A stretch of 64,000 nt of DNA from Bacteroidota bacterium. Lineage in GTDB: Bacteria > Bacteroidota > Bacteroidia > Chitinophagales > Chitinophagaceae. The notes beneath the pieces were generated by a model, which saw only the letters and a list, made by a program, of their open reading frames with translations, was not told the DNA's origin and ran no database searches. Positions within the stretch are counted from its first letter, which is position 1. Every line of letters starts with the position of its first letter. The DNA is taken from positions 39,866 through 103,865 of the forward strand of contig JAFAGR010000083.1 in assembly GCA_023422565.1 (NCBI GenBank), written 5' to 3'. The position numbers and the translations under genes are program-made. This document shows positions 10,129 to 17,986 of this stretch, piece after piece.

Positions 10129-10572
10129 ATGGGAAATCCCGTTAACAGCTTCTTTTCAGGATATAAAGATGCATTAAAAGCGAATTCTCCACTACAAATA
10201 ACCATAACAGGGAAGAAACACAAGGAGATCCTAACATTTGAAGTTCAATCTGCGAAACGGGAATTCGTCCAAAACGCTTTATTTTACTGGTTCATGTACT
10301 CATTGTCATGCATCGAGAGGTACAGGGCCAATGAAGATCGCTGCTGGTTTCAGAAAATTATGATCCAGGCTTTACAAAACTTTTTTTGGCCCCTGATCGA
10401 TGATCTATTACCCCCAATTTATCATTGCAAGATCCGCCAGCACAATCGCCGCTACGGCTTCCAGCACCGGCGGCACACGCAATCCTATCACAAGATCATG
10501 CCGGCCCTTTACTTCGAGAACTTCTTCTTCGCCGGTGGCAAAATTATGTGTCCGCTGCGGTTGAGGAGTTGA
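10129..10572 (+). CDS. Doubtful hypothetical ORF overlapping the 3' end of aroC
   Basis: Plus-strand ORF with an ATG at 10129 (a TTG at 10105 is also possible). The first about 93 codons lie in the 375-bp gap between the epimerase-like gene and aroC. The last 55 codons run antisense inside aroC and read as a basic, shadow-like sequence. The non-overlapping part encodes a Trp/Phe-rich stretch (FYWFMYSLSCIERY) that I do not recognise. No clear promoter or ribosome-binding site is visible. It may be non-coding, a decayed gene that lost its stop, or a real orphan. Otherwise I see nothing in 10033-10407. Confidence 0.18.
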   Translation: MGNPVNSFFSGYKDALKANSPLQITITGKKHKEILTFEVQSAKREFVQNALFYWFMYSLSCIERYRANEDRCWFQKIMIQALQNFFWPLIDDLLPPIYHCKIRQHNRRYGFQHRRHTQSYHKIMPALYFENFFFAGGKIMCPLRLRS

Positions 10573-11394
10573 AGAGGCAGGTTTTAACGCTACCCGAAAT
10601 ATAAGTTCGTTTCCATTGGAAAGCCCGCCGGAAACACCTCCCGAATTGTTGGTGAATGTGGCGCCGCTTTCATCAGTGAATGTGTCGTTATGCAAACTTC
10701 CCTGCATCGAGGCCGAGTGAAAGCCCGAACCAAACTCAATTCCTTTTACAGCGGGAATGGAAAACACCGCGTGAGAGATCAATGACTCAACAGAATTAAA
10801 AAATGGTTCTCCCAAACCAACCGGCAATCCGGAGCACCTGCATTCCACAATGGCGCCGAGGCTGTCATTAAGCCGGATCGCTTCCTGAACTCCATCCTCA
10901 GGTTTCATACCGCCGACCTCCTTCACCTCCGCAATTATACTAACGGATGGGTGTAAACGAGAAAGTTGCTTCCTGGCCACTACGCCGGCGGCCACAAGAG
11001 GCGCTGTTAATCGACCGCTGAAATGTCCTCCACCACGAAAATCTTCAAATCCGCCGAATTTTTTTGAAGCGACAAAATCTGCATGGCCAGGCCGAGGTAC
11101 ATCGCGAAACTTCGTATAATCCTTACTGTTAGTGTTCTCGTTGCGAAATATTATTCCAAGTGGTGCACCTGTTGTAAAACCATTGAACACACCCGACAAC
11201 AACTCGGGCTGGTCAGTTTCCCCGCGCGGTGTAGTGCCGGGAAGAATACCACCACGCCGTCGCTCAAGATCTGCCTGAAAATCTTTCTCATCCAGCATTA
11301 TTCCCGGCATCACACCGTCAACCACACAACCCACCGAGGCGCCATGAGATTCACCCCAGATGCTTACCCTGAATATTCGACCAAAACTATTCAT
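10408..11394 (-). CDS. aroC: Chorismate synthase
   Basis: Converts 5-enolpyruvylshikimate-3-phosphate to chorismate, the last step of the shikimate pathway; it needs reduced FMN. The 328-residue protein has the N-terminal signature FRVSIWGESHG (residues about 8-18), the RGGGHFSGR flavin-site motif (about residues 120-128), and the late GRHDLVIG motif. It is slightly shorter than many family members but ends naturally (NWG). It is the last gene of the minus-strand aro operon, starting 4 nt after the aroA stop. Assignment is secure. Confidence 0.96.
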   Translation of the reverse strand: MNSFGRIFRVSIWGESHGASVGCVVDGVMPGIMLDEKDFQADLERRRGGILPGTTPRGETDQPELLSGVFNGFTTGAPLGIIFRNENTNSKDYTKFRDVPRPGHADFVASKKFGGFEDFRGGGHFSGRLTAPLVAAGVVARKQLSRLHPSVSIIAEVKEVGGMKPEDGVQEAIRLNDSLGAIVECRCSGLPVGLGEPFFNSVESLISHAVFSIPAVKGIEFGSGFHSASMQGSLHNDTFTDESGATFTNNSGGVSGGLSNGNELIFRVALKPASSTPQPQRTHNFATGEEEVLEVKGRHDLVIGLRVPPVLEAVAAIVLADLAMINWG

Positions 11395-11398
11395 ACAG

Positions 11399-12667
11399 TT
11401 AAGTTAAGTAAACGTGCGCACCCACACTTTCCAAATCATTAAAAAATGAGGGATAGGATTTTGCTACAGCATCCGCATTTCGAATTGTTATTTCAGCCTG
11501 AGATGCCAATGCGGCTACCGCCGCAGCCATTACAATCCGGTGATCATTGTGCCCGTCTACCATTGCATTGCGAAGCGATTTACCACCTCTCACTTTCATC
11601 ACCTCGCCTTCAATCCAAATATCGGCACCCATTGCTGTAAAAACCTGAACCAGGGCTTTTGCGCGATCGCTTTCTTTGAGCCTTAACCGACCAACGCCTT
11701 TGATTTCACTTGTGCCTTCGCAAAAAATTGCCAGGGAAGCAAGCGGAGGAAATAGATCAGGCGTATCGTTCGCATCATAGGAAAATGCGGTAAGCCTGTT
11801 TCTGTTATCAAGTCTAATTTCTGACTTCCCGACGACAACGTTACAGCCTGCAGCTTTAATTACGTCTATGATGGCCCGGTCTCCCTGCTTTGATTTTGCA
11901 TCGAGTCCTGTAACTGTAATTTGTCCGGCAATTGCACCTGCTACAATCAGGAATGCGGCATTGCTCCAATCGCCTGGTATCCGAATCTCAAGAGGATCGG
12001 CTATCTCCAGTCTCTCTCCGATCACAAACTCACCTTCCGACGTCCGGGTTATCCTGTAGCCAAATTCATACAGCATCTCCACTGTAATATCAAGATAAGG
12101 CTTACTAACGGCACCGGATACACGAATCACAGTTCCCGGTTCTGCAACATGGCAATAGGCCGTCAATAAACCCGAAATGAACTGCGAACTTTGCGTGCCG
12201 TCAACTTTTATATCCCTTGGTTGAAGCGGGCCTTTCAGTGTAACAGGAAGAAAACCATCCGCAGACCGGTATTCAACATTCAAAATCGGGAAGACATTAT
12301 CAAAAAAACGAACAGGGCGCCGAAGGAGGCTCCCCTCACCATTAAAAGTAACCGTACCGCCGGAGGTGGCGACTACAGGAATCAACATGCGCACAGCGAG
12401 GCCGCTTTCCCCGCAATTAAGTTGGCCGGAAAAATTGAAAGAAGGGTGCCCTGTTATTCGAATACCCCCGTCGAAGGATTCAACTTTTGCTCCAAGTATC
12501 TCCGCTATCCTCAAAACCGCGCGGTCATCATTTGAAAAAGACGGGTTTCTAATTATCGTCACCCCTTTCCGCAAAAGCGCAAGAATGACCGCCCTTTGCA
12601 TATAACTCTTGCTGGCGGGAGCGGATAAAATTCCTTGTATCGATGAATGTTTAACTGTGGCAAGCAT
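11399..12667 (-). CDS. aroA: 3-phosphoshikimate 1-carboxyvinyltransferase (EPSP synthase)
   Basis: Transfers enolpyruvate from PEP to shikimate-3-phosphate. The 422-residue protein has the expected two-domain length. It shows NCGESGLAVRML (about residues 82-93) at the substrate-binding loop, LKESDRAKAL, and GHNDHRIVMA (about residues 369-378). The NCGESG form of the usual GNSGT loop marks a divergent EPSPS subclass found in Bacteroidota. The start codon overlaps the aroB stop by one nucleotide (TAATG), indicating translational coupling. Confidence 0.95.
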   Translation of the reverse strand: MLATVKHSSIQGILSAPASKSYMQRAVILALLRKGVTIIRNPSFSNDDRAVLRIAEILGAKVESFDGGIRITGHPSFNFSGQLNCGESGLAVRMLIPVVATSGGTVTFNGEGSLLRRPVRFFDNVFPILNVEYRSADGFLPVTLKGPLQPRDIKVDGTQSSQFISGLLTAYCHVAEPGTVIRVSGAVSKPYLDITVEMLYEFGYRITRTSEGEFVIGERLEIADPLEIRIPGDWSNAAFLIVAGAIAGQITVTGLDAKSKQGDRAIIDVIKAAGCNVVVGKSEIRLDNRNRLTAFSYDANDTPDLFPPLASLAIFCEGTSEIKGVGRLRLKESDRAKALVQVFTAMGADIWIEGEVMKVRGGKSLRNAMVDGHNDHRIVMAAAVAALASQAEITIRNADAVAKSYPSFFNDLESVGAHVYLT

Positions 12668-13728
12668 TATAAAATCTTCATGAGATTTTCATGTAAAAAA
12701 TCTACTGAGGTTTCTTTAGCAAAGGCATGACCTATTTTATCGATGTACACATAATTTATATGGTTCCCGTTTCTCTTCTTATCCTTCTTCATCACTTCAA
12801 ATACTTTACTAACATCAGTTTCAACATCCACTGGCAGCCCATATGCAGCGAGTAATTTCACCACGCGTGCCGCATCGGCAAAATGAAGTCCCGCAACTTT
12901 CTCTGAAAGTGCACAGGCGCTTACCATACCGATGCTCACTGCATGGCCATGTGGAATGTCCATTAATTTTTCAATTGCATGCCCGATGGTATGGCCAAAA
13001 TTCAGTAAGTGACGGTCAGCCTTGTCAAATTCATCCCGCACAACTATATCCATCTTGATGCCCACATTTCTTTCCACCAGGTCGGCTATCAAAGATTTGT
13101 CGCTAATCATCTTGTGCAGATCAAGTGATTCAAGAAAGCAAAACATTCCTTCATCTGCAATGCAGGCATGCTTTATCATTTCCGCCATTCCGTTCTTCCA
13201 TTCTTCCGGGGGCAGTGTATCTAAAAAATTCAGATCATACCAAATTTTTGTTGGCTGATAAACTGTGCCCACCATGTTTTTGTACGTTCCAAGATCAACC
13301 CCGTTCTTTCCGCCTAGCGCGGCATCTATCATGGCAAGCAAACTGGTAGGAATCAGAACAAGCCCGATACCTCTTTTATAAATGCTCGCTGCAAACCCTG
13401 CGAGGTCGGTGATCACGCCGCCGCCTACTCCTACCAATGTATCCTGCTTGTTTATCTCCCAATTCACAAGCTTGCTTAAAACTTCGTCTATGGTTCGTTG
13501 TTGTTTATGTTCTTCCCCGGAATCAATTACAATTGTTCGGTACCCTTCAAACTTCTCAGGATGGAATGAGAAAATATTCCTGTCGGTAAAAAAAACTGTT
13601 GTTTCAGGCGGATACTGTTTTCGAAGCTCTTCGAATGGAGCATAGAATACACACTCCACCGTTTTACCGGTCAAGGAGTATGGAACCGTTTTCGTTTGAC
13701 GGGAATCTGTATCTGTATTACTGATCAT
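12667..13728 (-). CDS. aroB: 3-dehydroquinate synthase
   Basis: Second step of the shikimate pathway, converting DAHP to 3-dehydroquinate with NAD+ and a divalent metal. Its 353 residues fit the family. The dinucleotide-binding motif GGGVITDLAGFAAS lies at about residues 101-114, and the metal-binding motif HLLNFGHTIGHAIE at about 240-253. The start lies 11 nt inside the preceding DAHP synthase gene. Its order after DAHP synthase and before aroA matches the pathway. Confidence 0.96.
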   Translation of the reverse strand: MISNTDTDSRQTKTVPYSLTGKTVECVFYAPFEELRKQYPPETTVFFTDRNIFSFHPEKFEGYRTIVIDSGEEHKQQRTIDEVLSKLVNWEINKQDTLVGVGGGVITDLAGFAASIYKRGIGLVLIPTSLLAMIDAALGGKNGVDLGTYKNMVGTVYQPTKIWYDLNFLDTLPPEEWKNGMAEMIKHACIADEGMFCFLESLDLHKMISDKSLIADLVERNVGIKMDIVVRDEFDKADRHLLNFGHTIGHAIEKLMDIPHGHAVSIGMVSACALSEKVAGLHFADAARVVKLLAAYGLPVDVETDVSKVFEVMKKDKKRNGNHINYVYIDKIGHAFAKETSVDFLHENLMKIL

Positions 13729-14776
13729 TCATCACGCGGGTTTGGTGAGCAATGCTTTCAAGGTGGATGGCATCAAAATAACTGCGGATAAATTCTTCAC
13801 TCAGGCCAAGAGCAGGGCCGCGGCTCAAGGCCATTTCTAAAATCTCATTCCACCGCGCAGCCTGGAATATGGTGATATTATTTTCTTTTTTGAAAAGCCC
13901 GATCTCATCCGCCACTTTCATACGTTGGCCAAGCAGAGCCATTAACTCCTCGTCAACATGATTGATTTGTTCGCGTAACTTGGATAATCGGCCAAACTCT
14001 TCCGCCACGCCCTCACAACTTCTCCAAATGAGCAAGTTGAGTAACTCAGACAACCTTTCCGGAGTAATTTGCTGCCGGGAGTCGCTCCATGCATTGTCGG
14101 GATCAACATGGGCTTCAATCATTAGCCCGTCGAAATCAAGATCGATACTGGTTTGTGCAATTCTTTGAAGAAGTTCTCGTGAGCCTGTAATGTGTGAGGG
14201 ATCGCAGAGCATCATCATGCCGGGATACCTCCGTTTCATCTCCAATGGTATATGCCACATCGGGGGATTCCGGAATTCGCTGCTGCTGTAGCTTGAAAAA
14301 CCACGGTGGATCATTCCAACAGTAAGACCGGCATGTGTAAAGCGCTCAATGGCTCCGCTCCATAACTCTATGTCCGGATTTACCGGATTCTTTGTTAATA
14401 CCGGAACCGATGCGCCCTTAAGCGAATTGGCCAGTTCCTGCACCAAAAAGGGGTTTACCGTGGTACGCGCCCCGATCCACAAAACATCCACTTCGTTGGC
14501 CATCGCTTCTTCCACATGCTTTGTACTTGCCACCTCCACCATTACCGGAAGGCCTGTTTCTTTTTTTGCTTCGTGAAGCCAGGGAAGGGCTATAGATCCT
14601 GCTCCCTCAAACATGCCGGGCCGGGTTCGCGGTTTCCAAATGCCGGCGCGCAACATGTGAACCTTTCCGGTTGCAGCAAGCGACCTTGCCGTGGCCATCA
14701 ATTGGTCTTTCGTTTCCGCACTGCACGGCCCACTGATAATCAACGGCCTCTTGCTCCAAACTGCAGCTATATCCAT
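13718..14776 (-). CDS. Bifunctional DAHP synthase / chorismate mutase
   Basis: First gene of the aro operon. Residues about 10-255 form a KDSA-like class-I DAHP synthase barrel (ISGPCSAET at the start, GMIHRGFSSY in the middle, DPSHITGSRE later). Residues about 268-352 form an AroQ-type chorismate mutase helical domain (LREQINHVDEELMALLGQRM, then IFQAARWNEIL). The fusion joins the entry step of the pathway to the branch step towards phenylalanine and tyrosine. It is a known Bacteroidota arrangement that often allows feedback control of the synthase by prephenate. Genes for the later Phe/Tyr steps are not adjacent here. Confidence 0.94.
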   Translation of the reverse strand: MDIAAVWSKRPLIISGPCSAETKDQLMATARSLAATGKVHMLRAGIWKPRTRPGMFEGAGSIALPWLHEAKKETGLPVMVEVASTKHVEEAMANEVDVLWIGARTTVNPFLVQELANSLKGASVPVLTKNPVNPDIELWSGAIERFTHAGLTVGMIHRGFSSYSSSEFRNPPMWHIPLEMKRRYPGMMMLCDPSHITGSRELLQRIAQTSIDLDFDGLMIEAHVDPDNAWSDSRQQITPERLSELLNLLIWRSCEGVAEEFGRLSKLREQINHVDEELMALLGQRMKVADEIGLFKKENNITIFQAARWNEILEMALSRGPALGLSEEFIRSYFDAIHLESIAHQTRVMNDQ

Positions 14777-14792
14777 ACTTTCAAATAATCGC

Positions 14793-14820
14793 CAAATTTA
14801 GCATTAAACACAGGCACAAA
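14793..14820 (-). promoter_or_regulatory. Candidate Bacteroidota promoter for the aro operon
   Basis: On the minus strand TAAATTTG (14793-14800) matches the -7 consensus TAnnTTTG. TTTG at 14817-14820 sits 16 nt upstream as a possible -33 element, slightly closer than usual. The -33 element lies inside the T-run of the terminator of the upstream lipoprotein gene. The predicted leader before the ATG at 14776 would be only about 10 nt. Confidence 0.4.
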
Positions 14821-14848
14821 AAAACCGTCTCCTTGCGGAAACGGCTTT
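14818..14848 (-). terminator. Intrinsic terminator of the small lipoprotein gene
   Basis: On the minus strand a GC-rich imperfect hairpin (AAGCCGTTTCC, loop GCAA, GGAGACGGTTT, with one bulge and one mismatch) is followed by seven T's. It lies about 40 nt downstream of the lipoprotein stop and just upstream of the aro operon. Confidence 0.75.
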
Positions 14849-14886
14849 ATAGTAACTCAGGATAATATTAAATTATCGGAATATAC

Positions 14887-15078
14887 TTACGGCTTAACGG
14901 TAGTATCAACCGGAGTAACTACAACAGTAGTATCAACCGGGGCAACCACAGTAGCAGTGTCTGGAGTAACGGTAACATCAGCTGGAGTTTCAACTACAGT
15001 TGTTTCTTCAGTCTTTTCAGCATCGTTGCAAGCAACGAAAGAAGCGGCGATAAGAGCAATTGCTAAGAACTTTTTCAT
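14887..15078 (-). CDS. Small Thr/Val/Pro-rich lipoprotein
   Basis: A 63-residue protein with a lipoprotein signal peptide (MKKFLAIALIAASFVAC, lipobox FVAC with Cys17). The mature part is only about 47 residues, low in complexity, acidic, and made of imperfect copies of a TVxxxPVDTTV unit. Such short lipoproteins are common in Bacteroidota and have no assigned function. It has its own terminator and is divergent from the sigma factor gene at 15213 across a 134-bp AT-rich gap (long T-runs, no exact TAnnTTTG). Its position suggests a possible target of that sigma factor, but this is inference only. Confidence 0.8.
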   Translation of the reverse strand: MKKFLAIALIAASFVACNDAEKTEETTVVETPADVTVTPDTATVVAPVDTTVVVTPVDTTVKP

Positions 15079-15212
15079 TTTCTTTGTTTTAATTTAAATT
15101 ATAATTTGGGTTTAATACCCCAATTCAAAAAAGGTAACCCGCCATTGAGAAATTTTTTTTTAATATTTTTTTTGGGTTACCAAATCAACTAATCAGTATT
15201 AACCTAAGCTAA

Positions 15213-15776
15213 GTGGATAATCTCTCCAAGGAAAAAGTGTTGCTGGAAGCGCTGGCAAGGAAGGAAAAGGACGCTATTGAAACTATTTACCGTGATCATT
15301 ACCATATGATCCAGTCTATGGTGGTCAATAACAGCGGAAGTTCTGACGATGCGGCAGACATTTTTCAGGAAACGATGATTGTTTTATTCGAAAAAGCCAA
15401 AGTGGAGGGGTTTGAACTGAGCTGCCAGCTGAAAACCTTCATTTATTCGATCAGCCGGAGGATATGGTTGAAAAAATTGCAGGCCTCAAGCCGGATCGTC
15501 ACTTCAGACCATTCAACGGAAGAGGTGGTGGCGGTGGAAGAAGACCTTGAAGTGCATGAAAAAAGGCAGGCAGAGTTCCAGATGATGGAAATGGCAATGG
15601 GAAAGATCGGGGAACCTTGCAAAAGTCTTTTGGAAGCTTATTATTTACAGAAGAAACCGATGCAACAGATAGCAGCGGAATTTGGTTATACAAATGCTGA
15701 CAATGCCAAAACCCAGAAATACAAATGCCTGGTGCGGCTAAAGAAACTTTTCTTTCAGCAATATAAAAGTTTGTAA
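15213..15776 (+). CDS. ECF-type RNA polymerase sigma factor
   Basis: A 187-residue sigma-70 family protein of extracytoplasmic-function type. Region 2 covers about residues 18-92 (DDAADIFQETMIVLFEKA is the core-binding helix), and region 4 about residues 118-183 (a LLEAYYLQKKPMQQIAAEFG helix-turn-helix start). Regions 1.2 and 3 are absent. The start is GTG. The helix-turn-helix loop contains GYTNADNAKTQKYKCLVRL, the form common in Bacteroidota sigma factors. The stop is separated from the next start by one nucleotide (TAAGATG), so it is almost certainly co-translated with the membrane protein downstream, which by position and N-terminal sequence should be its anti-sigma factor. Confidence 0.92.
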   Translation: MDNLSKEKVLLEALARKEKDAIETIYRDHYHMIQSMVVNNSGSSDDAADIFQETMIVLFEKAKVEGFELSCQLKTFIYSISRRIWLKKLQASSRIVTSDHSTEEVVAVEEDLEVHEKRQAEFQMMEMAMGKIGEPCKSLLEAYYLQKKPMQQIAAEFGYTNADNAKTQKYKCLVRLKKLFFQQYKSL

Positions 15777-15777
15777 G

Positions 15778-16890
15778 ATGGAAGATTCTTTATTGATGGA
15801 TGCGGTGGAAAGGTTTGTTCGGGGAGAAATGTCTAAAGAGGAGGAAATATATTTCCGCGACTTAAGAAAAAACAACCCGGAACTCGATCAGGCAGTGGTG
15901 GAACAAATGTTTTTCCTCCACGAACTTGATAAATTCACGGATACGCGTGAGTTCAGGCACCATCTTCTCGAAACGGAAAATAAACTCATACAGGAAGGTT
16001 TAATAAAGCGCGCTCCTTTTGCCGGAAAGGGTAAAGTAATTCAATTATGGAACCGTTATAAGCGTACCGTTGCCGTGGCGGCATCAATTGCGGGTGTTGT
16101 ATCGCTGTTTATCGCCAGCCTTATTTCTGCATTGAATACCACTCCCATTGCCAACATCAAACCATTGGTCGACAAAATACATCAGCAGGAAAATAAGACC
16201 AGGCAAATAGAAAATAAGGTTAACCAGCTTGCCGCCGGCCAATCGGTAGCGCCGGTGCCGAAAGTGGATGCAAAGTTTCGTGCCACGGGCTTTATGATTG
16301 ATGCGGCTAATAATTACCTGGTAACAAATGCCCACGTAGTTCGTGAAGCGAAGAATCAACTTGTAGTAGAAAATATTGACGGGAATCAATTTTTCGCAAA
16401 AGCAGTGTATGTAAATGCGGCAAATGATCTTGCCATTCTTCAGATCGAAGACAGCACTTTTAAAAAATTAAATGCTTACCCTTACTCAATAAAGCGGGGC
16501 CAGGCCGAACTTGGCGAACAGGTTTATATGCTGGGTTTCCCTAAGCAGGAAATTGTATATGGCGAAGGATATGTTAGTGCTAAAAACGGCTATCAAATGG
16601 ATACCATTTATTGCCAGCTAAACACGGCAGCCAACGAGGGTTCCAGTGGAAGCCCTGTACTTAACAAAAACGGAGAACTTATCGGAATTATCAGCAGCCG
16701 CGAAACAAATGCGGACGGGGTTGTGTTTGCCATTAAATCGGCAAATATCTTCCGCGCACTTGATGAGGTGAGAAAAAATAACGAGCACGATAAGATCAAG
16801 ATCACCAGCAACCCGTCTTTAAAAGGGATGGACCGCGTAGCGCAGATAAAAAAAGTGGACGACTACGTTTTTATGGTGAAGGGGAACTGA
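15778..16890 (+). CDS. Anti-sigma-like N-terminus fused to a periplasmic trypsin-like serine protease
   Basis: A 370-residue single-pass membrane protein. Residues 1-95 are predicted cytoplasmic and resemble anti-sigma N-termini (VRGEMSKEEEIYFRDL, then NPEL). Residues about 98-118 are a transmembrane helix, and about 126-152 a polar coiled-coil-like linker. Residues about 165-325 are an S1/HtrA-type protease domain with a visible triad: His186 (TNAHVV), Asp217 (NDLAIL) and Ser290 (GSSGSPV). There is no PDZ domain. It directly follows the sigma gene. Proposed role: hold the sigma factor at the membrane and release it when the periplasmic domain senses or cleaves something. Domain calls are seen in the sequence; the signalling role is inferred. 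The alternative is a membrane-tethered DegP-like quality-control protease. Confidence 0.85.
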   Translation: MEDSLLMDAVERFVRGEMSKEEEIYFRDLRKNNPELDQAVVEQMFFLHELDKFTDTREFRHHLLETENKLIQEGLIKRAPFAGKGKVIQLWNRYKRTVAVAASIAGVVSLFIASLISALNTTPIANIKPLVDKIHQQENKTRQIENKVNQLAAGQSVAPVPKVDAKFRATGFMIDAANNYLVTNAHVVREAKNQLVVENIDGNQFFAKAVYVNAANDLAILQIEDSTFKKLNAYPYSIKRGQAELGEQVYMLGFPKQEIVYGEGYVSAKNGYQMDTIYCQLNTAANEGSSGSPVLNKNGELIGIISSRETNADGVVFAIKSANIFRALDEVRKNNEHDKIKITSNPSLKGMDRVAQIKKVDDYVFMVKGN

Positions 16891-16900
16891 TCCCGCTCTT

Positions 16901-17935
16901 CTATGCGAGGTGCTTTTTAACTTCAGGCACCACCTTTGATCCGAACAATTCGATGGATTTCATGGTAAGCTCATGAGGCACAGTTCCCACACTTGCCTGG
17001 GCAAGAAAACGTGTGAACCCGAATAATTCATGTTCATGCAAAATCTTCTCCACCACCTGTTGCACGCTGCCCACCATTAAGGCTCCCCCGGGTGAGCGCG
17101 CCAAATCAAAATGCTGACGGCTCAAAGGAGGCCAGCCGCGGCTCTTCCCTACCCGGTTCATCATTGCCGCATAATGCGGATAAAAATCATCTGCAGCACG
17201 GCTGCCGTCAGTGCCGGCAAAAAAATGATTATTTATAGCGAAGCGGATTTCGGAAGCATCCCTCCCCGCCTTTATCCAGGTTTCTTTGTAAAGATTGATG
17301 AAAGGAACGAAGTGAGAAGGTTGTCCGCCAATAATAGCAAGTATTAACGGAAGCCCGAGTTTCGCTGCACGCACCGCTGAAGCAGGCGTTCCTCCCGCGG
17401 CTATCCATACCGGAATTTTAGGTTGTAACGGTCGCGGGTAAACGCCCAGGCCTTCTATTGAAGCACGGTGTTCTCCGGACCAGGTCACCACTTCCTTTTC
17501 ATTAACAGCAAGAAGAAGTTCCAGCTTCTCTGTGAAAAGCGACTCGTAATCATCAAGGCTGTAACCGAACAAGGGAAAGGACTCGATGAAAGAACCCCGC
17601 CCGGCCATTATTTCGGCCCTTCCGCCCGACAAAAGATCGATCGTTGAAAAATCCTGGAAAACCCGAACGGGATCGTCAGAGCTTAAAACCGTTACCGCGC
17701 TGGTTAACTTAACTTTCTTAGTGATCACCGCCGCAGCGCCCAATACTACTGCAGGAGAAGACACTGCATAATCTGCCCGATGATGTTCACCGATGCCAAA
17801 AACATCCAATTCAAGCTGATCTGCCAGCCTGATCTCCTCAAGCAGATCCTGCATTCGCTGGTGCGCGTTTAATCCCCGCTGCCCCGGAGCGTCCGGTGCC
17901 ATATCGGCAAAAGTCATCAGGCCAAACTCAATCAT
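16901..17935 (-). CDS. LLM-class flavin-dependent oxidoreductase
   Basis: A 344-residue bacterial-luciferase-like monooxygenase. Conserved features are IGEHHRADYAVSSP (about residues 47-60), DDPVRVFQDFSTIDLLSGGRAEI-type text around residues 85-108, and a PVWIAAGGTPAS segment (about residues 175-186) that contributes to the FMN site. These enzymes use reduced flavin and oxygen to oxidise small organic substrates; the substrate cannot be inferred. It is cytoplasmic, alone, and convergent with the protease gene (10-bp gap). Confidence 0.88.
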   Translation of the reverse strand: MIEFGLMTFADMAPDAPGQRGLNAHQRMQDLLEEIRLADQLELDVFGIGEHHRADYAVSSPAVVLGAAAVITKKVKLTSAVTVLSSDDPVRVFQDFSTIDLLSGGRAEIMAGRGSFIESFPLFGYSLDDYESLFTEKLELLLAVNEKEVVTWSGEHRASIEGLGVYPRPLQPKIPVWIAAGGTPASAVRAAKLGLPLILAIIGGQPSHFVPFINLYKETWIKAGRDASEIRFAINNHFFAGTDGSRAADDFYPHYAAMMNRVGKSRGWPPLSRQHFDLARSPGGALMVGSVQQVVEKILHEHELFGFTRFLAQASVGTVPHELTMKSIELFGSKVVPEVKKHLA

Positions 17936-17986
17936 GTTATTGTGATTAGACCATGAAGCTACATCAATTTCTACGACGCATAAAAC

